In this document: positions 42,520-52,154 of the stretch, one piece after another
How the letters are laid out: each line of letters begins with the position of its first letter
Position numbering within the stretch: position 1 is the first letter of the stretch
NCBI RefSeq assembly: GCF_000419605.1
Contig: NZ_ATTI01000001.1
Coordinates: 121,001-185,000 of the forward strand
DNA: 64,000 nt
Direction: 5' to 3'
DNA from: Sphingomonas phyllosphaerae 5.2
GTDB lineage: Bacteria > Pseudomonadota > Alphaproteobacteria > Sphingomonadales > Sphingomonadaceae
The notes under the pieces: generated by a model
What the model was told of the DNA's origin: nothing
Seen by the model: the letters and a program-made list of their open reading frames with translations, nothing else
The model's database searches: none
Program-made: the position numbers and the translations under genes

Positions 42520-43311
42520 ATGACCACTGCCGCCATGCACATCGCGCGCACCGGACTGGATGCCCAGGACACCCGGATGCGCGTCATCTCGAACAACCTC
42601 GCCAACGTCAGCACGACCGCCTTCAAGCGTGACCGTGCGGCGTTCGAGACCTTGTCGTACCAGGTCGTCACCGCGCCGGGCGCGCAGTCGACCGCCGAGA
42701 GCCAATATGCCACCGGCCTCAATCTCGGCACCGGCGTGCGCGTGCAGGGCACGTCGCGCACCGAGACGCAGGGCTCGATGAACCAGACCGGCAACAGCCT
42801 CGATCTGGCGCTGGACGGCGACGGCTATTTCCAGGTGCAGATGCCCGGCGGCCAGCTCGGCTACACGCGGGCCGGCAATTTCTCGCGCTCGCCGGAAGGG
42901 CTGCTCATCACCAGCCAGGGCTATCAGGTGATGCCGGGCATCACCGTGCCGACCAATGCGACGCAGATCACGATCGGTACCGACGGCACCGTCACCGCGA
43001 CCGTAGCGGGGCAGGCCGAGGGGCAGAATCTGGGTCAGATCCAGGTCGCCAGCTTCCCCAATCCGGCCGGGCTGGAATCGAAGGGCGACAACTTCCTGCT
43101 CGAAACCAGCTCCAGCGGGGCGGCCAATATGGGCGTCCCGGGCGAGGACGGCCGCGGTCGCGTGCGGCAGGGCACGCTGGAGGCGAGCAACGTCAACGTC
43201 GTCGAGGAACTGGTCGACATGATCGAGACGCAGCGCGCGTACGAGGTCAATTCGAAGATGATCTCCGCCACCGACGACATGCTGAAATACGTTAACCAAA
43301 ATCTGTCATGA
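42520..43311 (+). CDS. flgG: FlgG, distal rod protein
   Basis: A 263-residue rod protein. N-terminal MHIARTGLDAQDTRMRVISNNLANVSTTAFKRDRAAFE; the C-terminal QGTLEASNVNVVEELVDMIETQRAYEVNSKMISATDDMLKYVNQNL is the classical FlgG end. Stop overlaps the flgH start (ATGA). Confidence 0.97.
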   Translation: MTTAAMHIARTGLDAQDTRMRVISNNLANVSTTAFKRDRAAFETLSYQVVTAPGAQSTAESQYATGLNLGTGVRVQGTSRTETQGSMNQTGNSLDLALDGDGYFQVQMPGGQLGYTRAGNFSRSPEGLLITSQGYQVMPGITVPTNATQITIGTDGTVTATVAGQAEGQNLGQIQVASFPNPAGLESKGDNFLLETSSSGAANMGVPGEDGRGRVRQGTLEASNVNVVEELVDMIETQRAYEVNSKMISATDDMLKYVNQNLS

Positions 43312-44051
43312 TTCGAATCATGACGACGATCCCTTCCTTCCGCCGGCTGCGCATGGTGCTGGGCAGCATGCTCGCCGCCGCCGCCGCCGTCGCGCTGGTG
43401 CCCGCACCCGCGCACGCCAGCATCTTCGGCAAGATCCTCAAGAAGAAGCCGGCGGAGGATTTCAGTGCCGCACGCGTCGAGCCGCTGGCGCCGGTCGCGA
43501 CCGTGCCGGTGGCGAACGGCGCGATCTTCCAGGCTGCGGACGGCTATGCCGCGCTGTACGAGGGGTGGCGCGCGCGCCGCGTCGGCGATCCGCTGACGAT
43601 CGTGCTGGTGGAGCGGACCGCGGCGTCCAAATCCTCCGCCTCGAAGATCGATTCGAAGGGATCGTTCGGGCTGACTCCGCCGAGCACCGGGCCGTTGAGC
43701 GGCATCCTGAACCCCAGCGACGTCGGCATGGAAGGCCGCCGCGGCTTCAACGGCACGGGCAGTGCCGATCAGGCCAACTCGCTGTCGGGCGAGGTCTCGG
43801 TGACGGTCGCCGAAGTCTATCCCAACGGCACGATGCTGGTGCGCGGGCAGAAGCGCGTGACGCTGAACCGCGGCGACGAATTCGTGCAGATCAAGGGCAT
43901 CGTCCGCACCGCCGACGTCGACCGCGACAATCGCGTGCCGTCGACGCGCGTCGCCGATGCGCAGATCGCCTACACCGGCAAGGGCGACGTCGCCCGCGCC
44001 AGCCGGCAGGGCTGGCTGTCCCGCTTCTTCCAGGTGGTGAGCCCGTTCTGA
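43308..44051 (+). CDS. flgH: FlgH, L-ring protein, lacking the lipoprotein cysteine
   Basis: A 247-residue L-ring protein. N-terminal signal (RRLRMVLGSMLAAAAAVALVPAPAHAS) appears cleaved at AHA-S by signal peptidase I. The core matches FlgH: EGWRARRVGDPLTIVLVERTAASKSSASKI, NSLSGEVSVTVAEVYPNGTMLVRGQKRVTLNRGDEFVQIKGIVR, and the C-terminal GDVARASRQGWLSRFFQ. FlgH is normally a lipoprotein, but this one has no Cys anywhere, so it cannot be lipidated. An alternative ATG at 43320 exists. Confidence 0.95.
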   Translation: MIRIMTTIPSFRRLRMVLGSMLAAAAAVALVPAPAHASIFGKILKKKPAEDFSAARVEPLAPVATVPVANGAIFQAADGYAALYEGWRARRVGDPLTIVLVERTAASKSSASKIDSKGSFGLTPPSTGPLSGILNPSDVGMEGRRGFNGTGSADQANSLSGEVSVTVAEVYPNGTMLVRGQKRVTLNRGDEFVQIKGIVRTADVDRDNRVPSTRVADAQIAYTGKGDVARASRQGWLSRFFQVVSPF

Positions 44052-45145
44052 TGCTTCGCACGCTCTTCATCGCGCTCGTCGCGCTGCTCGTCTCGGTGCC
44101 CGCATATGCCGACCGGATCAAGGATCTCGGCGGCTTCCAGGGCATCCGTTCGAACCAGCTGACCGGCTACGGCGTGGTCGTCGGGCTGCCGGGCACCGGC
44201 GACGACAACCTCGAATATACCGTGCAGTCCGTGAAGGCGGTCGCCTCGCGCTTCGGGCTGCAATTGCCCGCCGGCGCCAATCCGGGGCTGAAGAACGCCG
44301 CGGTCGTGCTGATCACCGCCGATCTGCCGCCGTTCGCGAAGCCGGGCCAGCGGATCGACATCACCGTCGCCTCGATGGGCAAGGCCAAGTCGTTGCGCGG
44401 CGGCGCGCTGGTGCTCACCCCGCTGCTGGGTGCCGACGGGCAGGTCTATGCGATGGCGCAGGGCAACCTCGCGGTCGGCGGGCTGGGCGCGGAGGGCGCG
44501 GACGGGTCGAAGATCGTCGTCAACATCCCCTCCACCGGCCGCATCCCGGAGGGCGCAACCGTCGAGCGCGCGGTGGCGACCGGCTTCGCCGACACGCCGT
44601 TCCTCACCTACAATCTCGCCCGCGCCGATTTCACCACCGCGCAGAACGTCGCCGCCGCGATCAACCGCAAGCTGGGCTTCGGCACCGCGCAGGCGACCGA
44701 CGGCGTGTCGGTCGCGGTGCGCGCGCCGGTCGGCGCCGACGTCCGCGCCACGTTGATGAGCGAGATCGAGAATCTGAGCGTCGATTCGGCGGAACCGCCC
44801 GCCAGGGTGATCGTCAACGCGCGCACCGGCACGGTCGTCATCAACTCCGCGGTGCGGCTGGGTGCGGCGGCGGTGACGCACGGCAAGCTGACCGTGCGTA
44901 TCGACGAGAGCCAGCGCGTCAGCCAGCCCGCGCCGCTCAGCAACGGGCAGACCGCACTGGAAAACCGCTCCAACGTGCAGGTGAGCGAGGAGAAGAAGCC
45001 GATGTTCCTGCTGTCGCCCGGTCCGAAGCTGGCCGATGTGGTGAAGGCGGTGAACGCGATCGGTGCCTCGCCGGCCGATCTGGTCGCGATCCTGGAAGCG
45101 CTGAAGGAAGCCGGCGCGCTCAAGGCCGAACTGGTGGTGCTGTAA
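44051..45145 (+). CDS. flgI: FlgI, P-ring protein
   Basis: A 364-residue periplasmic P-ring protein. Signal MLRTLFIALVALLVSVPAYA, then DRIKDLGGFQGIRSNQLTGYGVVVGLPGTGD, IDITVASMGKAKSLRGGALVLTPLLGADGQVYAMAQG, and C-terminal LADVVKAVNAIGASPADLVAILEALKEAGALKAELVVL. Needs FlgA for assembly. Start overlaps the flgH stop by one base (TGATG). Confidence 0.97.
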   Translation: MLRTLFIALVALLVSVPAYADRIKDLGGFQGIRSNQLTGYGVVVGLPGTGDDNLEYTVQSVKAVASRFGLQLPAGANPGLKNAAVVLITADLPPFAKPGQRIDITVASMGKAKSLRGGALVLTPLLGADGQVYAMAQGNLAVGGLGAEGADGSKIVVNIPSTGRIPEGATVERAVATGFADTPFLTYNLARADFTTAQNVAAAINRKLGFGTAQATDGVSVAVRAPVGADVRATLMSEIENLSVDSAEPPARVIVNARTGTVVINSAVRLGAAAVTHGKLTVRIDESQRVSQPAPLSNGQTALENRSNVQVSEEKKPMFLLSPGPKLADVVKAVNAIGASPADLVAILEALKEAGALKAELVVL

Positions 45146-45525
45146 TGGCCGACGCGGTCACCGCACCCACCGGCGCCATCACCCGCGGCATCACCGGCCA
45201 GACCGGGATCGACAGCGGGCTGGGCCGCGCCGCGACCAAGGAGAACCTCGACAAGGCGTCGCAGCAATTCGAGTCGGTGTTCACCGGCATGATGCTGAAG
45301 TCGATGCGCGCGGCAAAGCTTGCCGACCCGCTGATCGACAGCAAGGCGATGGAGACGTTCCGCGACATGAGCGACCAGAAGGTCGTGCAGCAGATGGCGG
45401 AACACACGCCGCTCGGCATCGGTGCGGCCATGAGCAGGTTCCTGGCGCAATCGCAGCCGGAGATCGCGGCGAAACCCGCATCTAAACCTGATCTTAACCC
45501 GAATCGTGCCACCCTGCGTGAATGA
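45145..45525 (+). CDS. flgJ: FlgJ, rod-cap domain only
   Basis: A 126-residue protein matching only the N-terminal rod-binding half of E. coli FlgJ: LDKASQQFESVFTGMMLKSMRAAKLADPLIDSKAMETFRDMSDQKVVQQMAEHTPLGIG. The C-terminal muramidase domain is absent, as in many Alphaproteobacteria, so another enzyme must open the peptidoglycan. Start overlaps the flgI stop by one base (TAATG). Confidence 0.93.
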   Translation: MADAVTAPTGAITRGITGQTGIDSGLGRAATKENLDKASQQFESVFTGMMLKSMRAAKLADPLIDSKAMETFRDMSDQKVVQQMAEHTPLGIGAAMSRFLAQSQPEIAAKPASKPDLNPNRATLRE

Positions 45526-46865
45526 GTGATCTGCTCTCCATCGGCGCTTCGGGCGTGCGCACGTACCAGACGGCGCTGACGACGACGTCGGAGAACATCG
45601 CCAATGCCGGCAACACGTCTTATGTCCGGCGCACGCCGAGCATCAACGAGATCGTCGGCGGCAATGGCTGGAACACCTCCTCGCCGAACGGCAAGGGCGC
45701 ATCCGCCTCCACCATCCTGCGCTCCGGCAACGAATATGCCGACCAGTCGCTGCGCACCGCCTCCGCGGATCTGTCGCGCACGCAGACCGGCTCGGTCTGG
45801 CTGGAGCGAATCGAGAGTGCGCTGGGCAGCGGCGGTCTGTCGTCGCGGATGACCGCATTCTTCGCGGCCGGCACCGCGCTTCAGGCCGATCCGTCCTCCA
45901 CCGCGCTGCGTGCCGGTATGCTGAGCGCCGGCTCGTCGGTCGCCGATGCGTTCGGCGTCACCGCGCGCGCGCTCGACGGCGCCGCGGCCGAGCTCGACGG
46001 TCAGGCCGGACAGGCCACTGCCGAGCTGACGCGGCTCAACCAGGCGATGCTGAAGGTCAATCAGGGGCTGGTGCGCACCGCGCCCGGCACCTCGGCGATG
46101 GCCGGGTTGATGGACCAGCGCGACGACATCCTCCAGCAGATGAGCGCGCTGAGCGATATCAGCGTCTCGATGGACACTGCCGGGCGCGCCACCGTGCGCG
46201 CCGGCGGTGCCAACGGCCCGGTGCTGGTCGATCCGCGTGACGCCAGCGAGGTCGTCTATGGCCGCACCGGCGGCAACGTCGGGATCGCGGTTCGCCGTCC
46301 CGGCGCCGACGTGGCCCTCTACGATCCCGATGGCGGGTCGCTTGCCGGCATGGTGGAGGGCGCACAGCGCATCGCTGCCAACCGCGATGCGCTCCAGCGT
46401 GTCGCCACCGACCTGACGACCACCGTCAACGACCTGCAGGCGCAGGGCGAAGACCTGAAGGCCGTCAAGGGCACCGACTTCTTCGAGGCGAATCCGAAAG
46501 ACGCCACCGACTTCAAGGTGAAACTGGGCAGCGGCGACCTGATCGCGGCGGCGCGCACCGGCGGCGGCTCGCGCGACGCGTCGAACCTGGCGCAACTGAA
46601 CACCGCGCGCGCGACGAAGGGTTTCGAGGGCAGCGTCCAGGCGCTGGTCACCGACAATGCCGCGACGCTGAAGCAGCGCCGGCTGGTCGGCGATGCGCAG
46701 ACCGCGATCCGCGACGGCGCGATTACCACACGCTCCGAGCTGACCGGCGTCAATCTCGACAACGAAGCCGTCGACCTGCTGAAGTTCCAGCAGGCGTATC
46801 AGGCGTCCAGCCGCGTCATTCAGGTCGCCAAGGAAACCTTCCAGTCGATCCTCGAGATCAGGTAA
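45522..46865 (+). CDS. flgK: FlgK, hook-filament junction protein 1
   Basis: A 447-residue HAP1. N-terminal SIGASGVRTYQTALTTTSENIANAGNTSYVRR; the C-terminal GVNLDNEAVDLLKFQQAYQASSRVIQVAKETFQSILEI is diagnostic. Somewhat shorter than E. coli FlgK (547). Overlaps flgJ by 4 bp. Confidence 0.96.
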   Translation: MSDLLSIGASGVRTYQTALTTTSENIANAGNTSYVRRTPSINEIVGGNGWNTSSPNGKGASASTILRSGNEYADQSLRTASADLSRTQTGSVWLERIESALGSGGLSSRMTAFFAAGTALQADPSSTALRAGMLSAGSSVADAFGVTARALDGAAAELDGQAGQATAELTRLNQAMLKVNQGLVRTAPGTSAMAGLMDQRDDILQQMSALSDISVSMDTAGRATVRAGGANGPVLVDPRDASEVVYGRTGGNVGIAVRRPGADVALYDPDGGSLAGMVEGAQRIAANRDALQRVATDLTTTVNDLQAQGEDLKAVKGTDFFEANPKDATDFKVKLGSGDLIAAARTGGGSRDASNLAQLNTARATKGFEGSVQALVTDNAATLKQRRLVGDAQTAIRDGAITTRSELTGVNLDNEAVDLLKFQQAYQASSRVIQVAKETFQSILEIR

Positions 46866-46870
46866 CCGTC

Positions 46871-47767
46871 ATGCAGATCGCCAGCAGCCTCATGTTCGAT
46901 CGGTCCGCGGCGCGGATGGGATCGCTGATGTCGACCGCGGTCAAGCTGCAGACGCAGATCGCGACCGGCAAGAAGTTCACCTCGCCGTCCGAGAACGTCG
47001 CCGTCGGGCAGCAGCTCGCCGAGTTCGACCGCAAGAACATCGATGCGGCTGCCTACAGCTCGAACATGAAGACGGCGTCGTCACTGCTGTCGCAGGCCGA
47101 CACCACGCTCGATTCGATCACCACGCAGATGCAGCGCGCGACGGAGCTGACGGTGCGTGCCGGCAACGGCACGCTCAGCGTGCAGGACCGCAAGGTGATC
47201 GGTGACGAACTGAAGGCGGTCGTCGACACGCTCGTCGGGCTCGGCAACGTCAACGATTCGAACGGCCGCCCGCTGTTCGGCAGTGCGTCCGGCACCGCGG
47301 CGGTGGTCAAGAACACCGACGGCACCTTCACCTACAATACCGCGCCGTCGCTGTCGGAAGTGCCGATCGGCGACAACATGACGATCCAGCCGGCCGAGAC
47401 CGCGGCGCGGGTCTTCCAGAGCCCGGCTGGCGACACGCTCGCGATCCTGACGCAGCTCGCCTCGGCATTGCAGGCCGGCGACGCGACCGGCGAATCGGCA
47501 CGCGGCGCGCTCGACAAGGTGAATGCGGCGACCGATCAGGTGTCGATCGTCCAGGCGTCGGTGGGCGCGCGCGCCGCGCGGGTCGATCTGCAGGAGACGT
47601 TGCAGGATAACGTCTCGGCCAGTCGCGAGGAACTGCGCTCGTCGCTGGAAGATACCGATCTCACGTCGGCGGCGGCCGAGTTCGCCAAGACGATGACGAT
47701 CCTCAACGCGACCCAGTCGAGCTTCTCGAAGCTGTCGCAGCTGTCGCTGTTCAGCTACCTGCGCTGA
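46871..47767 (+). CDS. flgL: FlgL, hook-filament junction protein 3
   Basis: A 298-residue HAP3. N-terminal LMSTAVKLQTQIATGKKFTSPSENVAVGQQL; middle SLLSQADTTLDSITTQMQRATELTVRAGNGTLS; C-terminal LEDTDLTSAAAEFAKTMTILNATQSSFSKLSQLSLFSYLR. Last gene of the flgB operon; a palindromic repeat follows 44 bp later and may act as a transcript end. Confidence 0.95.
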   Translation: MQIASSLMFDRSAARMGSLMSTAVKLQTQIATGKKFTSPSENVAVGQQLAEFDRKNIDAAAYSSNMKTASSLLSQADTTLDSITTQMQRATELTVRAGNGTLSVQDRKVIGDELKAVVDTLVGLGNVNDSNGRPLFGSASGTAAVVKNTDGTFTYNTAPSLSEVPIGDNMTIQPAETAARVFQSPAGDTLAILTQLASALQAGDATGESARGALDKVNAATDQVSIVQASVGARAARVDLQETLQDNVSASREELRSSLEDTDLTSAAAEFAKTMTILNATQSSFSKLSQLSLFSYLR

Positions 47768-47811
47768 TCTCCCTCCGTCGCGCGCCTGAGTAGCCCGACA
47801 CCCGATCTGTT

Positions 47812-47887
47812 CGTCATTGCGAGCGTAGCGAAGCAATCCAGGGTGTCCGATCCGGCTCTGGAGCGCTTCGCTGCGCTCGCAACGACG
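47812..47887. repeat. Dispersed palindromic repeat, copy 3 (full length)
   Basis: 76 bp: left arm CGTCATTGCGAGCGTAGCGA, ending AGCAATCCAG; right arm ends GCTGCGCTCGCAACGACG. Lies between flgL and motA. Confidence 0.87.
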
Positions 47888-47927
47888 TATGGTGAACGCG
47901 GTAAACCCCGCATAAACCGCATCGCGG

Positions 47928-47954
47928 TAACCACTTCTCCACCGCTGCCGGGTT
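47928..47954 (+). promoter_or_regulatory. Possible sigma-28 promoter of motAB
   Basis: TAACCACT, 11-bp spacer, GCCGGGTT: the spacing and GCCG core match FliA promoters and the fliC site, but the -35 half matches only TAA and one further base. Position 49 bp before the motA ATG is right. Weak by sequence alone. Confidence 0.35.
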
Positions 47955-48002
47955 AACCACTCCCCTCGAGAATCATCCCGCCAGCGTATTGGGGAAAAAC
48001 GC

Positions 48003-48866
48003 ATGTTCCCGGCCATCGGCCTCGTCATCCTGCTCGGCATGGTGTTCGGCGGTTTCGCCATCACCGGCGGCAACCTCGAACCCGTGTTCGAGGCGATCCC
48101 GCATGAAATGCTCATCATCGGCGGCGCCGCCGCCGGCGCGCTGGTCATCGGCAACTCCGGCAAGGAACTGAAGGCGATGGGCGGCGGCCTGGGCAAGGTG
48201 TTCAAGGGCCCGAAGTACAAGAAGCAGGACTATCTCGACGTCATCTTCCTCGTCAGCAAGCTGATGAAGATGCTGCGGATGGAAGGGCCGATCGCGCTCG
48301 AGCCGCACGTCGAGGATCCGAAGTCCTCCGCGGTGTTCGCCGAATATCCGCGGCTGCTGAAGGACCATACGCTCATCAACCTGATCGCCGACACGCTGCG
48401 GCTGGTGGTCGTGTCCTCGGGCACGCTCGACGTCCATGCCGTCGAGGAGGTCATGGATAACGCGATCAAGACCCACCACCACGAGGTGGAGGGGCCGGAG
48501 CACACGCTCCAGAGCCTCGCCGACGCGCTGCCCGCGCTCGGCATCGTCGCCGCGGTGCTCGGCATCGTGAAGACGATGGGCTCGATCGACAAGCCGCCGT
48601 CGGTGCTGGGCGGGATGATCGGCTCGGCGCTGGTCGGCACGTTCATGGGCGTGTTGCTGGCGTACGGGATCGTCAATCCGTTCGCGGGCCGGCTGAAGCA
48701 GGTGATCGATGCCGACGCGGCGATCTACCACGTCGTCAAGCAGATCATCATCGCCTCGCTCCACGGTCACCCGCAGCCGCTGGTGATCGAGGCGGCGCGC
48801 TCCGGCATCGACCACAAGAACCAGCCCGGCTTCGCCGAGGTCTTCGACGGTCTGCGCGGTAAGTAA
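48003..48866 (+). CDS. motA: MotA, flagellar stator (canonical set)
   Basis: A 287-residue stator membrane protein of the E. coli MotA type: IGLVILLGMVFGGFAITGGNLEPVFEAIPHEMLIIGGAAAGAL at the N terminus, GIVAAVLGIVKTMGSIDKPPSVLGGMIGSALVGTFMGVLLAYGIVNPFAGRL for the pore helices, and the basic/acidic cytoplasmic loop between. Proton-type motor by family. Followed 5 bp later by motB. Confidence 0.96.
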   Translation: MFPAIGLVILLGMVFGGFAITGGNLEPVFEAIPHEMLIIGGAAAGALVIGNSGKELKAMGGGLGKVFKGPKYKKQDYLDVIFLVSKLMKMLRMEGPIALEPHVEDPKSSAVFAEYPRLLKDHTLINLIADTLRLVVVSSGTLDVHAVEEVMDNAIKTHHHEVEGPEHTLQSLADALPALGIVAAVLGIVKTMGSIDKPPSVLGGMIGSALVGTFMGVLLAYGIVNPFAGRLKQVIDADAAIYHVVKQIIIASLHGHPQPLVIEAARSGIDHKNQPGFAEVFDGLRGK

Positions 48867-48871
48867 GCGCG

Positions 48872-49774
48872 ATGGCCAAGGCTCCGCACGGCAACAACCT
48901 GCCGCCGAAGATCGTCATCGTGAAGAAGATCACGGTGGTGGCCGGCGGGCACCACGGTGGCGCCTGGAAGGTGGCCTATGCCGATTTCGTGACCGCGATG
49001 ATGGCGTTCTTCCTGCTGCTGTGGCTGCTCGGCGCGACGACCGAGAAGCAGCGCAAGGGCATCGCCGATTATTTCGCGCCGACGCTGATCGACAAGAAGC
49101 GCGTCGGCATCGGCGGTAACGGCATGTTCGGTGGCGAATCGCTGACGTCGAAGGAGAAGATCGGCCCGAAGGCGGGCACGTCGGATCTCCACGCGCTGGC
49201 GCTGGTCACCACCGATCCGGTCGGCGAGATGAAGGGCTTCGGCAGCAAGGGCTCGCTGCGCAGTTCGTCGCAGATCGCCAAGGAGGATGCGAAGAACTTC
49301 GCCCGGTTGCGCCAGCAGGTGATGAAGAAGATCGTCGAGAACAAGAACCTCGCGAAGCTGGCCAAGCACATCCGTTTCTCGATGACCTCGGACGGGATGC
49401 GCATCGATCTGGTCGACGACGCCGATTATTCGATGTTCGCGCTGGGCACGACCGCGCTCGCCACCGATGCCTCGGCGCTGATCGGGCTGGTTGCGCAGGG
49501 CATCCGCGAAACGCCGAACCCGCTCATGATCCGCGGCTATACCGACAGCCTGCCGTTCGGGGATCCGCGTGCGATGAACAACTGGATGCTGTCTTCGGGT
49601 CGCGCCGAATCGACGCGCCGCCGCCTCGCGCTGGGCGGCATCCCGGAGAACCGCTTCAACCGTATCGAGGGGGTCGCCGATCGCGAGCCGATGATCGCCG
49701 ACAATCCGCAGGATCCGCGCAACCGCCGCGTCGCGATCACCTTGCTCTACCGCGCCGGCAGCTTCGGCCAGTAA
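48872..49774 (+). CDS. motB: MotB, flagellar stator (canonical set)
   Basis: A 300-residue stator protein. The N-terminal helix carries the proton-binding Asp (AWKVAYADFVTAMMAFFLLLWLL, Asp38). The periplasmic OmpA-like domain has LMIRGYTDSLPFG, WMLSSGRAESTRRRLALGGI and RNRRVAITLLYR, and anchors the stator to peptidoglycan. Convergent with the acyltransferase gene, 12 bp apart. Confidence 0.96.
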   Translation: MAKAPHGNNLPPKIVIVKKITVVAGGHHGGAWKVAYADFVTAMMAFFLLLWLLGATTEKQRKGIADYFAPTLIDKKRVGIGGNGMFGGESLTSKEKIGPKAGTSDLHALALVTTDPVGEMKGFGSKGSLRSSSQIAKEDAKNFARLRQQVMKKIVENKNLAKLAKHIRFSMTSDGMRIDLVDDADYSMFALGTTALATDASALIGLVAQGIRETPNPLMIRGYTDSLPFGDPRAMNNWMLSSGRAESTRRRLALGGIPENRFNRIEGVADREPMIADNPQDPRNRRVAITLLYRAGSFGQ

Positions 49775-49786
49775 TCCGTCCGGTCA

Positions 49787-50953
49787 TCAGGCGATCGCCG
49801 GCCGCGGGTCGACATGCGTCCGTCGCGACGCATGCCGCCGCAGCCCGATCAGCGGACGCAGCGGCCCGATCGCGCGCCCGACGAAGTAGAAGGCGCAGCA
49901 CCCCGCCACGGTCGCGGCCACCAGCGCCGGGAACGCCAGCCAGCCCGGCCAGCCGAGCGGCGCGATCCAGAATGCGACCAGCACGATGATCGACTGGTGG
50001 ACGATGTAGAACGGGAACACCGCCTCGGTCAGCAGGCGCCGCGACGGGCGGTCGCGGTTCCAGTGGCCGTCGGCATAGCCGATCAGCGCCGCGATCGCCG
50101 CCCATGCCTCGACCGCGCGCGCCGCCGAGAAGACGATCCCCCACGGGTGCGGCATGGTGCTGCCGGGCCAGCGGATCTCGATCCCGGCGACCAGCGCATA
50201 GGCGGCGACCGCCAGCGCCGCCGACGGCTTCCACCACCTGACCAGCGCGGCCAGCGTCTGCGGCGCGCAGGCGAGCGCATAGCCGAACAGGAACGCCGGG
50301 AAATAGCTGAAGTGCGCGACCCAGTCGCCGGCCAGCGCATGCGTCTCGCGCGCGCCGGGGAACAGCTGGAAATTGACCATCACCATCCACGCGATCGGGA
50401 CGGCGAGCAGCGCCGGCCCGCGCATCGTCCATGCGAACAACGCCTGTAGCGCCTGCCGCACCACCTGCGGCAGCAGCAGCGCGCCCGCCGCCAGCGCCAG
50501 CGTATAGGCCCAGAGGTAGCCGACGAACCACAGATGGTTCCAGGCCGGCAGGAACAGCGGCCCGATCGCGCCGAAACGGAAATAATCGTGCACCCAGAAG
50601 TGCCCGAACCCCGCCGGATAGCCATATTTCTGGCACAGCTCGACCCAGGGCTGCACCGGTACGATCACCGCGATCCCGAAGGCGAGCGGCACCAGCAGCC
50701 GCAGCGAGCGTTGCCGCGCGAATCGCCACGCCGCCTTGTTGCGCAGCATCAGCGCGCGGCTGGCATAGCCGGATACGAGGAACAGCAGCGACAGTCGCCA
50801 CGGGTTGGACGCCATCATCGGCACCGCCACCCACCACGCGCCGGGCAGCTTGGCGTGAAAGTCCCACGGCACGAACACCATGCCGACATGGTAGAGGATC
50901 AGGATCGCGAACGCCCCGATGCGAAGCCAGTCAAGTCCATAGTGCCGCTGCAT
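49787..50953 (-). CDS. Acyltransferase 3 family membrane protein (OpgC-like)
   Basis: A 388-residue protein with about ten membrane segments and the acyltransferase-3 N-terminal motif YGLDWLRIGAFAILILYHVGM. Family-typical stretches are RQRSLRLLVPLAFGIAVIVP and the C-terminal VFPFYIVHQSIIVLVAFW. Such enzymes add acyl or succinyl groups to sugars or glucans at the inner membrane; the substrate is unknown. The reading frame is intact, with no evident link to the flagellar genes beside it. Confidence 0.87.
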   Translation of the reverse strand: MQRHYGLDWLRIGAFAILILYHVGMVFVPWDFHAKLPGAWWVAVPMMASNPWRLSLLFLVSGYASRALMLRNKAAWRFARQRSLRLLVPLAFGIAVIVPVQPWVELCQKYGYPAGFGHFWVHDYFRFGAIGPLFLPAWNHLWFVGYLWAYTLALAAGALLLPQVVRQALQALFAWTMRGPALLAVPIAWMVMVNFQLFPGARETHALAGDWVAHFSYFPAFLFGYALACAPQTLAALVRWWKPSAALAVAAYALVAGIEIRWPGSTMPHPWGIVFSAARAVEAWAAIAALIGYADGHWNRDRPSRRLLTEAVFPFYIVHQSIIVLVAFWIAPLGWPGWLAFPALVAATVAGCCAFYFVGRAIGPLRPLIGLRRHASRRTHVDPRPAIA

Positions 50954-51025
50954 TTCCCGCCGCCTAGCACCAGTCGCGCAACGGGGCGACTTTGAACTGA
51001 CGCGTCACCGGCGTATAGGGCGGGC

Positions 51026-52150
51026 ATGTCGATCCGTCCGTGGCGCGATATCGCGCGTCGTCCCAGCCGCCAGATCATGGTCGGCAATGTCCCCGTCGGC
51101 GGGGACGCCCCCGTCACCGTGCAGACGATGACCAACACTCCGACCGACGACGCCGCGGCGACGATCGACCAGATCCGCCGCTGCGAGGAGGCGGGCGTCG
51201 ACATCATCCGCGTCAGTTGCCCCGACGTCGCCTCCACTGCGGCGCTCGGCCAGATCGTGCGCGCAGCCAATGTGCCGATCGTCGCCGACATCCATTTCCA
51301 CTACAAGCGCGCGCTGGAGGCGGCGGACGCCGGCGCGGCCTGCCTGCGCATCAACCCCGGCAACATCGGTTCGTCCGATCGCGTCGCGGAGGTGGTGCGC
51401 GCAGCGAAGGCCAACGGCTGCGCGATCCGCATCGGCGTGAACGCCGGCAGCCTTGAGAAGGACCTGCTCGAGAAGTACGGCGAGCCGTGTCCGGAGGCGC
51501 TGGTTGAAAGTGCGCTCGATCATATCAAGCTGCTCCAGGATCACGACTTTCACGAATATAAGGTCGCGGTGAAGGCGTCCGACGTCTTCCTGGCGGTGGC
51601 GGCGTATCAGCAGCTGGCAGAGGCGGTGGATTGCCCGCTGCACCTCGGCATCACCGAGGCGGGCGGGCTGATCGGCGGCACGGTGAAATCGTCGATCGGC
51701 ATGGGCTCGCTGCTGTGGTTCGGGATCGGCGACACGATCCGCGTCTCGCTGTCCGCCGAGCCGGAGGAGGAAGTGCGCGTCGGGTTCGAGATCCTGAAGG
51801 CGCTCGGCATCCGCAACCGCGGCGTGCGCGTGGTCAGCTGCCCGAGCTGCGCGCGACAGGGCTTCGACGTCATCCGCACCGTGCAGGCGCTGGAGGAACG
51901 GCTCCAGCACATCCGTACCCCGATGAGCCTGTCGGTGCTGGGCTGCGTCGTCAACGGACCGGGCGAAGCGCGCGAGACCGACATCGGCATCACCGGCGGC
52001 GGCAATGGCAAGCACATGGTCTATCTGTCGGGCGTCACCGACCACCATGTCCAGGACGCCGACATGATCGAGCATATCGTCAGGCTGGTCGAGGGCAAGG
52101 CCGCCGAGCTGGAGGCGGCGGACGCGGCCGCGAAACTGGCGGCTGCCTGA
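51026..52150 (+). CDS. ispG: 4-hydroxy-3-methylbut-2-enyl diphosphate synthase (IspG/GcpE)
   Basis: A 374-residue iron-sulfur enzyme of the MEP isoprenoid pathway. N-terminal TIM barrel with [24 protein letters not shown] and [13 protein letters not shown]. The C-terminal domain holds the 4Fe-4S ligands: CPSC (about residues 271-274) and GCVVNGPGE (about 306), positions matching the E. coli enzyme, plus [10 protein letters not shown]. Intact. Confidence 0.97.
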   Translation: MSIRPWRDIARRPSRQIMVGNVPVGGDAPVTVQTMTNTPTDDAAATIDQIRRCEEAGVDIIRVSCPDVASTAALGQIVRAANVPIVADIHFHYKRALEAADAGAACLRINPGNIGSSDRVAEVVRAAKANGCAIRIGVNAGSLEKDLLEKYGEPCPEALVESALDHIKLLQDHDFHEYKVAVKASDVFLAVAAYQQLAEAVDCPLHLGITEAGGLIGGTVKSSIGMGSLLWFGIGDTIRVSLSAEPEEEVRVGFEILKALGIRNRGVRVVSCPSCARQGFDVIRTVQALEERLQHIRTPMSLSVLGCVVNGPGEARETDIGITGGGNGKHMVYLSGVTDHHVQDADMIEHIVRLVEGKAAELEAADAAAKLAAA

Positions 52151-52154
52151 ACGA

